Source of the DNA: an uncultured Verrucomicrobia subdivision 3 bacterium
Lineage (GTDB): Bacteria; Verrucomicrobiota; Verrucomicrobiae; Limisphaerales; UBA11358
NCBI GenBank assembly: GCA_903921455.1
Contig: CAIXPZ010000092.1
Span: 1-54,536, forward strand
Length of the DNA: 54,536 nucleotides
Direction: 5' to 3'
The notes below the pieces were generated by a model. It was not told the origin of the DNA, made no database searches, and was given only the letters and a program-made list of their open reading frames with translations. The position numbers and the translations under genes are program-made. Shown piece by piece: positions 45,695 through 53,599 of this stretch. Numbering within the stretch: position 1 is the first letter of the stretch; every line of letters begins with the position of its first letter.

Positions 45695-47174
45695 GGCGCG
45701 TTTCCGCACCTGCAGGCTGGGCCAGCCGGTGCTGCCGGCGGACACAGCTACCTGCCGCGATGACCATGGCAACCATGATTAGCGCGTATGCGACTGCGAA
45801 CGTTATCCGCATGCCAGTGGCAACGGCTTCGGGGCTCGATGTCAGGATGTTTGTGGTGGCGGATGCCGCGGCAAATGTGGCGCCCATGACTGATGCCCCG
45901 GTGATCAGTCCCAGGTTGCGTGACAAGCTGAGCAGGCCGGAAATGACGCCCCGCTGTTCCGGTCCGCTATTTGCCATCATGGTTGTGTTGTTGCCTGTCT
46001 GGAATAACGCATAGCTCGCGGTGAGGAGGATGATTGGGGAGAGATAGCCGGCGATGCCAAACTTCATTGGTATCATGGAAAGTGCCGCAGTTCCGACCGC
46101 CATTCCCGCGAGCCCGCCGAAGGTCATGCGTTGCGCGCCAAAGCGATCCACCAGCCGTCCGGCCGGCACGCCAGTCAGCGCGGCGGCGAGCGGACCAGCC
46201 GACAAAGCGAGTCCAACCAGCGCCGTTTCCAGCCTGAGTCCCCGCGTGAGATAAAACGGTCCGACCACCAGGGTGGCCATGATCACCGTCGAGACGAGCG
46301 TGCTCATCGCAAGGCTCGCGCTCAACACCCTGTCCTGAAACATCGCCAGCCGGAACAAGGGCGATGTGACTCTCGCCTCGGTGAGCACGAAAAGGCCCGC
46401 GCCGAAACTGGCCGCCAGCAGCAGGGCGATGTTGCGTAAACCGAAATGGCCGCGACCGATTGTCAGGGCCAGGGCGTAAGCCGCGAGTGTCAGTGCCAGT
46501 AGCAGCGTGCCTGCCCCGTCGAAGCGCGCGCGCTGATCGGTCTTTCCCTCGGGGCGATCAACGGGCAGGTAACGCTGCGCAAGCAGCAGGGTCAGGATGC
46601 CCACCGGCACGTTGACGAGGAAGATTGCCCGCCAACCGGGTCCGGCGATCAGCACGCCGCCGACCGCAGGTCCGAGCGTGGTGCCGATTGCGGACATGGT
46701 TCCAAGTAATCCGATGGCGCTTCCGGTCTTTGCTCTGGGCACTGTCTCCCCGACCAGAGCCACCGTGAGGGCCATCATGATGGCCGCTCCGATACCCTGG
46801 GCCGCGCGGGCGGAAATCAGGAGCCAGAGCGTGGGGGCGACGCCGGCGAGAAGTGAGGCTGCCGTGAACCAAACGATTCCGCCCAAGAACAACCGTCGCC
46901 GGCCAAGGATGTCGCCGAGCTGTCCGGCACTGACGATCAGAGCGGTGATGGCGAGCAGATAGGCGATCACAATCCATTGCGCTTCCTGAAAGGAGGCGTT
47001 GAATGCTTGCGCCAAGGTCGGCAGGCCGGCGTTGGCGATGCTGGTGTCGAGCGATGGCATCAGCATGGCAAGTGAGAGGCTGACCAGCGCCCGACGGGCT
47101 GAAGGGCGTGATTTTGCCCTGCCAATTTCTGGTGTGTTCGGTCCTGCAATGATGGTTTTCATCCTGGGTTCCAT
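45660..47174 (-). CDS. MFS drug exporter (DHA2/EmrB-QacA-like)
   Basis: A 504-residue, 14-helix-type transporter. It begins LAMLMPSLDTSIANAGLPTL (motif with the membrane Asp), followed by GQLGDILGRRRLFLGG (motif A) and the motif C region GTTLGPAVGGVLIAGPGW. The family exports toxic compounds with proton exchange. It is divergent from a LysR gene with an 85-base gap containing an inverted repeat. Its C-terminal residues (SIGYSGEK) are encoded by the duplicated cydB tail read in another frame, so the original end of the protein was probably replaced. Confidence 0.92.
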   Translation of the reverse strand: MEPRMKTIIAGPNTPEIGRAKSRPSARRALVSLSLAMLMPSLDTSIANAGLPTLAQAFNASFQEAQWIVIAYLLAITALIVSAGQLGDILGRRRLFLGGIVWFTAASLLAGVAPTLWLLISARAAQGIGAAIMMALTVALVGETVPRAKTGSAIGLLGTMSAIGTTLGPAVGGVLIAGPGWRAIFLVNVPVGILTLLLAQRYLPVDRPEGKTDQRARFDGAGTLLLALTLAAYALALTIGRGHFGLRNIALLLAASFGAGLFVLTEARVTSPLFRLAMFQDRVLSASLAMSTLVSTVIMATLVVGPFYLTRGLRLETALVGLALSAGPLAAALTGVPAGRLVDRFGAQRMTFGGLAGMAVGTAALSMIPMKFGIAGYLSPIILLTASYALFQTGNNTTMMANSGPEQRGVISGLLSLSRNLGLITGASVMGATFAAASATTNILTSSPEAVATGMRITFAVAYALIMVAMVIAAGSCVRRQHRLAQPAGAETRRSASIGYSGEK

Positions 47175-47203
47175 CGTAGCCCTTTAGCCGGAATGGCGGA
47201 AGA

Positions 47204-47230
47204 CGCACCATTTGCACTTTATTCGTGCGT
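47204..47230. promoter_or_regulatory. Inverted repeat between MFS and LysR genes
   Basis: ACGCAC (47204-47209) and GTGCGT (47225-47230) form an inverted repeat in the 85-base divergent gap, with an inner GCAC/GTGC pair 6 bases apart. LysR regulators usually bind such sites beside their own divergent target, so this is a plausible operator. Confidence 0.5.
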
Positions 47231-47259
47231 TTGACGCCATGCCATAATATCGTGGCTTC

Positions 47260-48153
47260 ATGTCCAGACCCGACCTTAACTTGCTGGTGACCCTTGATGT
47301 GTTGCTCGCGGAAGGCAGCGTTGCGCGCGCGGCTCGACGGTTGCGGCTGAGTCCCTCAGCGATGAGCCGGGCGCTGGCGCGTTTGCGTGAGACTACGGGC
47401 GATCCGCTGTTGGTTAGGGCCGGACGCGGGCTCGTGCCCACGCCGCAGGCGCTTAAACTTCGTGAGCGCGTTGGCCTTATCGTGCGGGACGCCGAAGCGG
47501 CTTTGCGCCCGGCTGAAAAACTGAATCTCAAACAACTCGTCCGAACGTTTACCCTCAGGAACAGTGAAGGTTTCGTGGAGAACTTCGGGCCCGAGCTGAT
47601 TGCCCGTGTCGGCAGGGAGGCTCCCGGTGTGCGGCTCCGGTTTGTGCCGAAGCCGGACAAAGACAGCGCGCCGCTTCGTGAGGGAGTTGTTGATTTGGAA
47701 ACGGGGGTGGTTGAAGCGACCACCAGTCCGGAGTTGCGTGTCCAGGCGTTGTTCCGGGACGGCTACATCGGTGCCGTAAACCGGCATCACCCGCTGTGCA
47801 AGGGCAAGATTACCCCAGCCCGCTATGCCGCCGGGAGACACATTTGCGTCTCCCGACAGGGGCTCGAGCGGGGGCCGATTGATGAAGCCTTGGCGGCGCT
47901 TGGACTGGAACGCGAACTGGTTACGATCGTTGGTGGTTTTTCGACCGCGCTGGCCCTTGCTCGCGGCTCTGACCTGATTGCTGCCGTTCCCGAACGACAC
48001 ACCGGAAGGCTTCGGGCCGGAATGCATAGTTTTTCCATTCCCGTGGCCACGCCGGAGTTCACGGTCTCAATGCTCTGGCACCCGCGCATGGATGCCGACC
48101 TGGCCCACCGCTGGCTGCGCCAATGTGTTCGGGACGCTTGCTCACGGCCTTGA
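47260..48153 (+). CDS. LysR-family transcriptional regulator
   Basis: A 297-residue regulator. The N-terminal helix-turn-helix is LLVTLDVLLAEGSVARAARRLRLSPSAMSRALARLRE (residues about 8-44), followed by the periplasmic-binding-like effector domain. Divergent placement to the MFS exporter suggests it controls that gene. Its stop lies only five bases before the intact cydB end, at the junction of the repeated segment. Confidence 0.93.
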   Translation: MSRPDLNLLVTLDVLLAEGSVARAARRLRLSPSAMSRALARLRETTGDPLLVRAGRGLVPTPQALKLRERVGLIVRDAEAALRPAEKLNLKQLVRTFTLRNSEGFVENFGPELIARVGREAPGVRLRFVPKPDKDSAPLREGVVDLETGVVEATTSPELRVQALFRDGYIGAVNRHHPLCKGKITPARYAAGRHICVSRQGLERGPIDEALAALGLERELVTIVGGFSTALALARGSDLIAAVPERHTGRLRAGMHSFSIPVATPEFTVSMLWHPRMDADLAHRWLRQCVRDACSRP

Positions 48154-48158
48154 CGCCT

Positions 48159-48216
48159 TCAATAGCTCATCCGGTCGAGCTTCACTTTTCCCCGGAATAT
48201 CCAATAGATGCAGACC
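48159..48216 (-). repeat. Original cydB 3' end (right flank of the MFS/LysR pair)
   Basis: The parent copy of 45637-45694. It lies in frame in cydB, which has a normal length and C-terminus (YWIFRGKVKLDRMSY), so this is the likely original and the left copy the derived one. Confidence 0.92.
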
Positions 48217-49181
48217 GTGTAAGCGATCACCACCGGCACGCCGATGCATGCGATGACGAGCATGATGCCCAGCGTTTTCGGCGACGAGGCGGCGTTGTAG
48301 ATGGTCAGGCTGTTTTCAGGATTCGGCAGGCTGTAAATCATGTTCGGAAAAATGTTCAGCGCGAACAGCGCCATCAGCGTGACAATCGTGGCGCATGAAG
48401 ATAGAAATGCGCGACCGTCGTTGCCGTGATGAAATTCACGCGGGATGTTGGCGATGGCCAGCATGTTCGCCAGCGCGATGCTGAACAGCCACGGATTTTC
48501 GCGGACGCGCGCGGCCATGTGCGGCACATAAAGCAGCGTGGACATCGTGAGCGTCACCGCACAAATCACAAAGAAGATGATGCAACCCATCGCCCAGCGG
48601 CGCAGCTTGTCGTGGAGTTCGCCTTCGGTTTTCATCACACCGTAAATCGCGCCGTGCATCATGAAGAGCGCCACCGTTGTCACGCCGACCAATAGCGGAT
48701 ACGGCGATAGTAAGCCGAGAAATGTCCCGGCGAATTCGCCATTGGCATCCACCGGCACGCCCCAGGCGATGTTGCCGAGCGCCGTCCCGATGAGCAGGGA
48801 CGATACGATGCTGCCGACGGAAAAGCTCACATCCCACATCTGCCGCCACCAGCGTTCGGGCCGCTTGCTGCGGAACTCAATTGCCACCGCGCGAAAAATC
48901 AGCGCCGCCAGCAGCAGCATCAGCGCGAGATAAAAACCGGAGAACGCCGTGGCATACACATTCGGAAACGCGGCGAACAGTGCGCCGCCGCCGGTGACCA
49001 GCCAGACTTCGTTGCCGTCCCAGACCGGGCCGATGGAATTGAGCATGACGCGGCGTTCCTCGTCTTTATTCGTGAACAGATGCAGTGCGCCGATGCCGAG
49101 GTCGAAACCGTCGAGCACGGCGTAACCAGTCAACAAAACGCCGACGAGGATAAACCAGATGGTATTGAGATCGAGGTGCAT
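48159..49181 (-). CDS. cydB: Cytochrome bd ubiquinol oxidase subunit II
   Basis: A 340-residue, eight-helix quinol oxidase subunit. It starts MHLDLNTIWFILVGVLLTGYAVLDGFDLGIGAL, the signature of CydB, and keeps GPVWDGNEVWLVTGGGALFAAFP. With CydA it forms the bd-type oxidase that reduces oxygen at low tension without pumping protons. It follows cydA by seven bases. No short CydX frame was seen behind it. Confidence 0.97.
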   Translation of the reverse strand: MHLDLNTIWFILVGVLLTGYAVLDGFDLGIGALHLFTNKDEERRVMLNSIGPVWDGNEVWLVTGGGALFAAFPNVYATAFSGFYLALMLLLAALIFRAVAIEFRSKRPERWWRQMWDVSFSVGSIVSSLLIGTALGNIAWGVPVDANGEFAGTFLGLLSPYPLLVGVTTVALFMMHGAIYGVMKTEGELHDKLRRWAMGCIIFFVICAVTLTMSTLLYVPHMAARVRENPWLFSIALANMLAIANIPREFHHGNDGRAFLSSCATIVTLMALFALNIFPNMIYSLPNPENSLTIYNAASSPKTLGIMLVIACIGVPVVIAYTVCIYWIFRGKVKLDRMSY

Positions 49182-49188
49182 GGCAGAT

Positions 49189-50556
49189 TTAGTTATTGGT
49201 GGGCAGCGCGAGTTTGCCAGATGGAATCAAATCCGCATCATCCGGGCCGTGCTGGATTTTGTCGTTGAGCAGATAAATGAAGACGGCAAATAGCAGCGAA
49301 TAGATCAACGTGAACAAAATAAGCGACGACAAAACGACATTTGCTTTCACAACGGCGGAAAGTCCTTCCGGCGTCCGCATCACGCCATAGACGATCCACG
49401 GTTGCCGCCCGACTTCGGCGGCGAACCAGCCAAGCTGGTTGGCCAGCTGCGGGCCCAGCACGGAAAAAACCATCAGCCACAGCAGCCAGCGACGTTCGTG
49501 CAGCGTGCCTTTTTTGAAATATAAAAAGCCCAGCGCCGCGATGCCGATGAGCGCAAAGCCGATGCCGACCATGCCGTGAAAAAACAGGAAGGATGCCGTG
49601 ACCGGCGGGCGGTCCTCCGGCTTGAATTCGTTCAGGCCAATAACCGGCGTGTGAAAATCGTTGTGCGTGAGAAAGCTCAACATTCCCGGCGCGGACAGAC
49701 CAACGACCTTTTCATTTTTTTCATCCACCCACCCCGCCAGCACGAGCGGTGCGTTGGACGTGGTCTGGTAAAGCCCCTCGAACGCGGCGAGCTTGGCCGG
49801 CTGATTTTTTCCAACGCCCTGCGCACTCTTGTGGCCGGTAACGGCTTGCAACAACGTCGAGACGAGCGCCACCGTCAGGCCGACTTTCAGCGACTTGCGC
49901 GCAAATTCGAGATGTTTCCCTTTCAGCAAATACCACGCGCTCACGCTCACCACAAGAAATGCACCGGTGCACCACGCCGCCGTGACGGTGTGAAACAGCC
50001 GGTCCATCGAGGACGGATTGAAAACGAGCTGCCAGAAATCGGTGATTTCCGCCCGCGCCTTCAGTCCTTCGCCAACGATGTGATAGCCGGCTGGAGTCTG
50101 CATCCACGAATTCGCCACGATGATCCACACCGCGCTAAAATGCGCGCCGAGCGCCACCATGCAAGTCGAGAAGAAGTGCGTTTTGCGCCCGACCTTGTCC
50201 CAACCGAACAGCAGCACCGCTAGAAAACCGGATTCAAGGAAGAAGGCGAAAATGCCTTCGGCGGCCAAAGCGCTGCCGAATACGTCACCGACGAAACGCG
50301 AATAGGTCGCCCAGTTGGTGCCGAATTCAAATTCCATCACGATGCCCGTCGCCACGCCGATGGCGAATGTCAGCGCGAATACTTTCGTCCAGAATCGCGC
50401 CATCTGGTGATAGAGGGTGTTGCCGGTCTTGAGCCACAGTCCTTCCATCAGCACCAGCATGATGCCCAGGCCGATGCTTAATGGCGGGTAGATGTAGTGA
50501 AAGGCGATGGTCGCGCCGAACTGGATTCGTGAGAGGGTTAAGACATCCATAAACAA
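49189..50556 (-). CDS. cydA: Cytochrome bd ubiquinol oxidase subunit I
   Basis: A 455-residue subunit I. It has the first-helix [23 protein letters not shown] with the haem b595 His, the quinol-loop region, and the [13 protein letters not shown] signature. The Q-loop is short, as in CioA/cyanide-insensitive-type bd oxidases. It is the first gene of cydAB; the upstream gap to 50638 holds its promoter, but no clear FNR-type site is visible. Confidence 0.97.
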   Translation of the reverse strand: MFMDVLTLSRIQFGATIAFHYIYPPLSIGLGIMLVLMEGLWLKTGNTLYHQMARFWTKVFALTFAIGVATGIVMEFEFGTNWATYSRFVGDVFGSALAAEGIFAFFLESGFLAVLLFGWDKVGRKTHFFSTCMVALGAHFSAVWIIVANSWMQTPAGYHIVGEGLKARAEITDFWQLVFNPSSMDRLFHTVTAAWCTGAFLVVSVSAWYLLKGKHLEFARKSLKVGLTVALVSTLLQAVTGHKSAQGVGKNQPAKLAAFEGLYQTTSNAPLVLAGWVDEKNEKVVGLSAPGMLSFLTHNDFHTPVIGLNEFKPEDRPPVTASFLFFHGMVGIGFALIGIAALGFLYFKKGTLHERRWLLWLMVFSVLGPQLANQLGWFAAEVGRQPWIVYGVMRTPEGLSAVVKANVVLSSLILFTLIYSLLFAVFIYLLNDKIQHGPDDADLIPSGKLALPTNN

Positions 50557-50637
50557 TGGGTTAAAGTTCTACTAAACGTGCGCACTGCCAACCGTTTTTT
50601 GCCCTGCTGGCAAAGGTATTGGTTTTCTTTAAGGTCG

Positions 50638-51198
50638 CTATAAGGCGTGGGTTGTTGCGGCCGGTTGTGGGTTGGTTTGCAGCAGCGAATCCAGCCGCAC
50701 AACCAAATCTTCCTTTGCGACTAAACCGACCGAGGTTCCGACCGTTTTTCCCTTCTGGAGAAACACCAGCATTGGAATGCCTTCAACTTGGAATTTCTGC
50801 GCCAGCTTCGGCGATTCGTCCACGTTGACTTTGATGAACTTGATTTTACCAGCGTATTGATCTGCCAGGCTGTCCATCGTTGGCGCGAGTTGACGACAGG
50901 GGCCGCACCACGTTGCATAAAAGTCCACCACGACCGGCATCATCGCCTGCGTCACTTCCGTGTCGAACTCCACTTCGGTGATGTGTTTGACATTGGCGGT
51001 GGATTGATTCATCGCCGTGGAATTTCCACCGCCGCCATACGACGAATAGAATAGCAGGCCTATGACCGCGCCGAAAAAGGCCCCCCGCCGCCAGTTTGCC
51101 GTCAGCGGGCAGGCACCTGATTTACAACTGCCAAAATAGCCCAGCGCAGCACCCGCGCCGCCCCCAATCAGGAGGTAAAGTAAAAGTGTCGAAGTCAT
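50638..51198 (-). CDS. Membrane-anchored thioredoxin with DUF6132-like N-terminus
   Basis: A 186-residue protein. The N-terminal part (about 1-55) has two membrane segments and the Cys pattern GYFGSCKSGACPLTANW, as in DUF6132 proteins. The C-terminal part is a thioredoxin with VVVDFYATWCGPCRQLAP and the cis-Pro region GIPMLVFLQKG. The topology suggests a thioredoxin next to the membrane. It ends a four-gene operon with a C_GCAxxG_C_C protein, a rhodanese and a YgaP-like protein. Confidence 0.9.
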   Translation of the reverse strand: MTSTLLLYLLIGGGAGAALGYFGSCKSGACPLTANWRRGAFFGAVIGLLFYSSYGGGGNSTAMNQSTANVKHITEVEFDTEVTQAMMPVVVDFYATWCGPCRQLAPTMDSLADQYAGKIKFIKVNVDESPKLAQKFQVEGIPMLVFLQKGKTVGTSVGLVAKEDLVVRLDSLLQTNPQPAATTHAL

Positions 51199-51204
51199 AT
51201 TCAG

Positions 51205-51555
51205 TCAAGCCCCCGCCCGAACCTGATCAAAATTGTGTTCCAGCAGTTCTGTCGCCTGGCCGACACAGGTTTCGCACGGATGCACTTTGGCCGCGCGCAG
51301 TTCTTTGCAGTAAATCGAGCCGAGCCGCAGGGCGAAATTTTGCTTCAACGCTTCCGCCCGGTCGGTCGCAACCAGGCAAGCCGTGTGCAGTGCGCCGCAA
51401 AGCCCGCCTGGGGCCCGCCCCCCGCCGAAAAGTTTCCCCTCATCGAGCGGGATCGATGTGTCACCGGAAACTTCGCGCCATGCATGCAGCACGGATTGGG
51501 CGCAATTAAGTCGCTCCGGTGGCTGCCGGAAAACTTTCAGGGCGTGTTCTTTCAT
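51205..51555 (-). CDS. C_GCAxxG_C_C family redox protein
   Basis: A 116-residue protein. It has NCAQSVL near residues 17-23, GGGRAPGGLCGALHTAC near 44-60, and YCKELR...CETCV near the end, the diagnostic Cys and Gly spacing of the C_GCAxxG_C_C family. The family is thought to hold a redox-active metal or disulfide centre. It precedes thioredoxin by six bases and follows rhodanese by 17, so all share an operon. Confidence 0.9.
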   Translation of the reverse strand: MKEHALKVFRQPPERLNCAQSVLHAWREVSGDTSIPLDEGKLFGGGRAPGGLCGALHTACLVATDRAEALKQNFALRLGSIYCKELRAAKVHPCETCVGQATELLEHNFDQVRAGA

Positions 51556-51572
51556 GATAATTACGAACTGGA

Positions 51573-51947
51573 TTACTTGCCATCCGCTTTGCCAACAACT
51601 TCTTCCGCCCGGCCATACGATCCAAGGTTGAAGGCGTTGCTATAGCCCATGCCCTTCAGCTTGGTTTTGGCCATGCCGCTGCGCATCCCGCTCGCGCAGT
51701 GCAGCAGGAGCACCTGGCTTTTATCCTTCACCAGCTTCGGCAGGGCGGTTTCAATTTCGTCCAGCGGAATGTTGATGGCCTTAGCCAGATGGCCGGAGCT
51801 GAATTCGCCGGGGCTGCGCACGTCGATCACCAGCGCGCCGTTGCGCAGTTTGTCGCGCGCGTCCTTGGCCGAAATTTGGCCGGATTGTTTTATCATAAAT
51901 ACGACCGCGACAATGGCCGCGATGACTAAAATAGTTGTCCAATTCAT
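51573..51947 (-). CDS. Membrane-anchored rhodanese-like protein
   Basis: A 124-residue protein with an N-terminal membrane helix (WTTILVIAAIVAVVFMI) and a single rhodanese domain: ALVIDVRSPGEFSSGHL, then the active-site loop LLHCASGMRSG with the persulfide-carrying Cys. The start at 51947 (MNWTTIL) lies four bases after the upstream YgaP-like gene. It probably transfers sulfane sulfur to or from thiols together with the neighbouring thioredoxin. Confidence 0.92.
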   Translation of the reverse strand: MNWTTILVIAAIVAVVFMIKQSGQISAKDARDKLRNGALVIDVRSPGEFSSGHLAKAINIPLDEIETALPKLVKDKSQVLLLHCASGMRSGMAKTKLKGMGYSNAFNLGSYGRAEEVVGKADGK

Positions 51948-51951
51948 AAAC

Positions 51952-52158
51952 TTAATCCTCCTCGCCATCCTCATCCTTTGATGCGCCAAGTTGTTTTCTC
52001 AAATAGTTCTTAACTGGGCAATGGCCGGTGAACCCGGTGATAACCAGATACGCGCCGGCCAGGAACGTCAGCAGCAGCCACCATTGGCTGAACGCTTGCG
52101 ACAGCCAGACGCTGATGAAGATCAGTGCGCCGGTCAGAATCCATACCAAGCTGTTCAT
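51952..52158 (-). CDS. Small YgaP-like membrane protein (DUF2892)
   Basis: A 68-residue protein with two membrane helices and the conserved GFTGHCPVKNYLRKQLG, related to the gene at 37810-38043. The start at 52158 (MNSLVWIL) was chosen; an ATG at 52200 would add 14 hydrophilic residues and lie directly on the TTGTAAC element. It heads the rhodanese/thioredoxin operon. Confidence 0.85.
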   Translation of the reverse strand: MNSLVWILTGALIFISVWLSQAFSQWWLLLTFLAGAYLVITGFTGHCPVKNYLRKQLGASKDEDGEED

Positions 52159-52200
52159 CTGTTCATCAACCTGTTCATGCTGGCATTGAGCCGCCAGCAT

Positions 52201-52214
52201 GGAAAAAGTTACAA
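52201..52214 (-). promoter_or_regulatory. TTGTAACTTTTTCC element upstream of the YgaP/rhodanese/thioredoxin operon
   Basis: A third copy of the GTAAC plus T-run motif, with one extra T and outside any duplicated block. It therefore supports the two other copies independently. It faces the minus-strand operon. Confidence 0.5.
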
Positions 52215-52310
52215 CGACGTATAAAATTGCTCCACCCTGAAGCGCTTGCTGATTTCTTCACCTCTTCTTAAGGTTGGTTGCGCTACCGTGTTTTTAGAAA
52301 GTTCAGCACC

Positions 52311-53576
52311 ATGAAAACAAAACTCATCCTGCTCGTCACTTCGCTTGCGCTCATTGGAGCCATTTATCCCGCCACCGCCCAAGTCAATCCGCCGCAGAAC
52401 CGTCCGCCGCGCCAGCATGACGGTCCTGGCAAATATACAATCGCGCAGGCCACGTCCGACCGCGCGCAACTCAACACCATCGCGTTCGACAGCTTGGCGT
52501 TTCTCACCGGCGGATTCAACGAGGACACCTTCCTGCCGCCGGGCAAGATTTCCGACTTTTTCGGCTTCCAAAATATGCGGGACGTGGACGGTGCGCTGAT
52601 GGGTCACAACACGGATTTTCTCACGCGCATCGCCAACAATGTGCTGAGCGTCTTTAATGGTGAACAAAAAGCTCAATTGGTTGAGCTTGGCAAAGCTCAG
52701 GCACCGCAAATTGAGAATTTGGCGCTGAAACGGCTGCCACTCATCCAGGCGTTTTGCCGCAATCTTGCGGGCAATTTCCCCGCCGGCAGCCAAGGTTTGA
52801 ATCGCGAGGCGGTCATGAAATATACGTCCGGCATTTTTGAGTTGAGCGGCGAACTGGCGTTTCAACGTGCGGAAGTTTATGGGAAAATCGTGAGTTCGTT
52901 GACCGTCGCGCAAAAGGCAGAGTTTGCCAAGCTCAAGTTCGGCGACTCGCGCACCTGGCCGGACGTGCCCGAGGCGTTCAACAAGCGCACAGTGTCGCAC
53001 CCCGTCCATGTGGCGATGATGACCTACGCGAGCGAGTTTTTCAGTTGGTATGCCGGTTCGGTGGAATCGGACACCTATTTCTGCCCGGAAGGCCACGGCA
53101 CCTACTTCGGCTCGTTTTACATGAAAGATGCGCCAGCAGTGCATCAAAAGAATTATTCCATCAGCACGGCTTTGACTGGCGACAGCGGTGAGGCGTTTTT
53201 GAACACGCTCAATCCGTCGCAACGCGAGCAAATCACCGGTCTAGTTGAACTTCAGCGCAAGGATTTGCAGAACATCGTAAGCACGCGGCGCGCGGTTGCC
53301 ACGGAACTGCGACATTTCATGGCCGGTGGCTCGGCGAGCAAAGAAAAAGTTCTGGAATTGTGCCGGCACTACGGCGAACTGGACGGCAATCTATCGTTTG
53401 ATTACGCCACCCATTTTGCCGAAGTGAACAAGACCCTCACGGCGGAACAACGGGCCACGCTTAAAAAGCTTCGTGGCATTGAAGGATTCTCGGCGAAAAA
53501 TCCCTTCGTATATGCTGATGCGATTGTCGCGCCGGCAATTTCAAATGCGGATTTTCTGTTTGCCGTAGTTCCGTAA
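52311..53576 (+). CDS. Exported protein of unknown function
   Basis: A 421-residue protein with a signal peptide (MKTKLILLVTSLALIGAIYPATAQ) followed by a Pro/Arg-rich stretch and a mostly helical body. A helical repeat twice includes Q(R/K)-x-x-(L/I) around LTVAQKAEFAKLKFG and LTAEQRATLKKLRG, slightly reminiscent of LTxxQ/Spy motifs. Single Cys residues do not form a haem site. It was started at 52311 to keep the signal peptide. It is 23 bases upstream of the phosphoesterase gene and probably cotranscribed with it. Confidence 0.72.
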   Translation: MKTKLILLVTSLALIGAIYPATAQVNPPQNRPPRQHDGPGKYTIAQATSDRAQLNTIAFDSLAFLTGGFNEDTFLPPGKISDFFGFQNMRDVDGALMGHNTDFLTRIANNVLSVFNGEQKAQLVELGKAQAPQIENLALKRLPLIQAFCRNLAGNFPAGSQGLNREAVMKYTSGIFELSGELAFQRAEVYGKIVSSLTVAQKAEFAKLKFGDSRTWPDVPEAFNKRTVSHPVHVAMMTYASEFFSWYAGSVESDTYFCPEGHGTYFGSFYMKDAPAVHQKNYSISTALTGDSGEAFLNTLNPSQREQITGLVELQRKDLQNIVSTRRAVATELRHFMAGGSASKEKVLELCRHYGELDGNLSFDYATHFAEVNKTLTAEQRATLKKLRGIEGFSAKNPFVYADAIVAPAISNADFLFAVVP

Positions 53577-53599
53577 ACGGCCAAAGCTGGTGCCAGCAC

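Noticed and set aside
47900..48158. Search for a CydX-like short gene after cydB
   Set aside because: The sequence after cydB is the antisense of the LysR gene and no frame with a CydX-like hydrophobic start was found.
50595..50615. Small hairpin (TTGCC/GGCAA) upstream of cydA considered as terminator or regulator site
   Set aside because: The stem is only five bases and the adjoining T-run is on the wrong side for termination of the neighbouring minus-strand operon; it does not match an FNR box.
52209..53231. Minus-strand frame of 340 codons
   Set aside because: Antisense to an exported protein with a clear signal peptide; the product has no recognisable domain.
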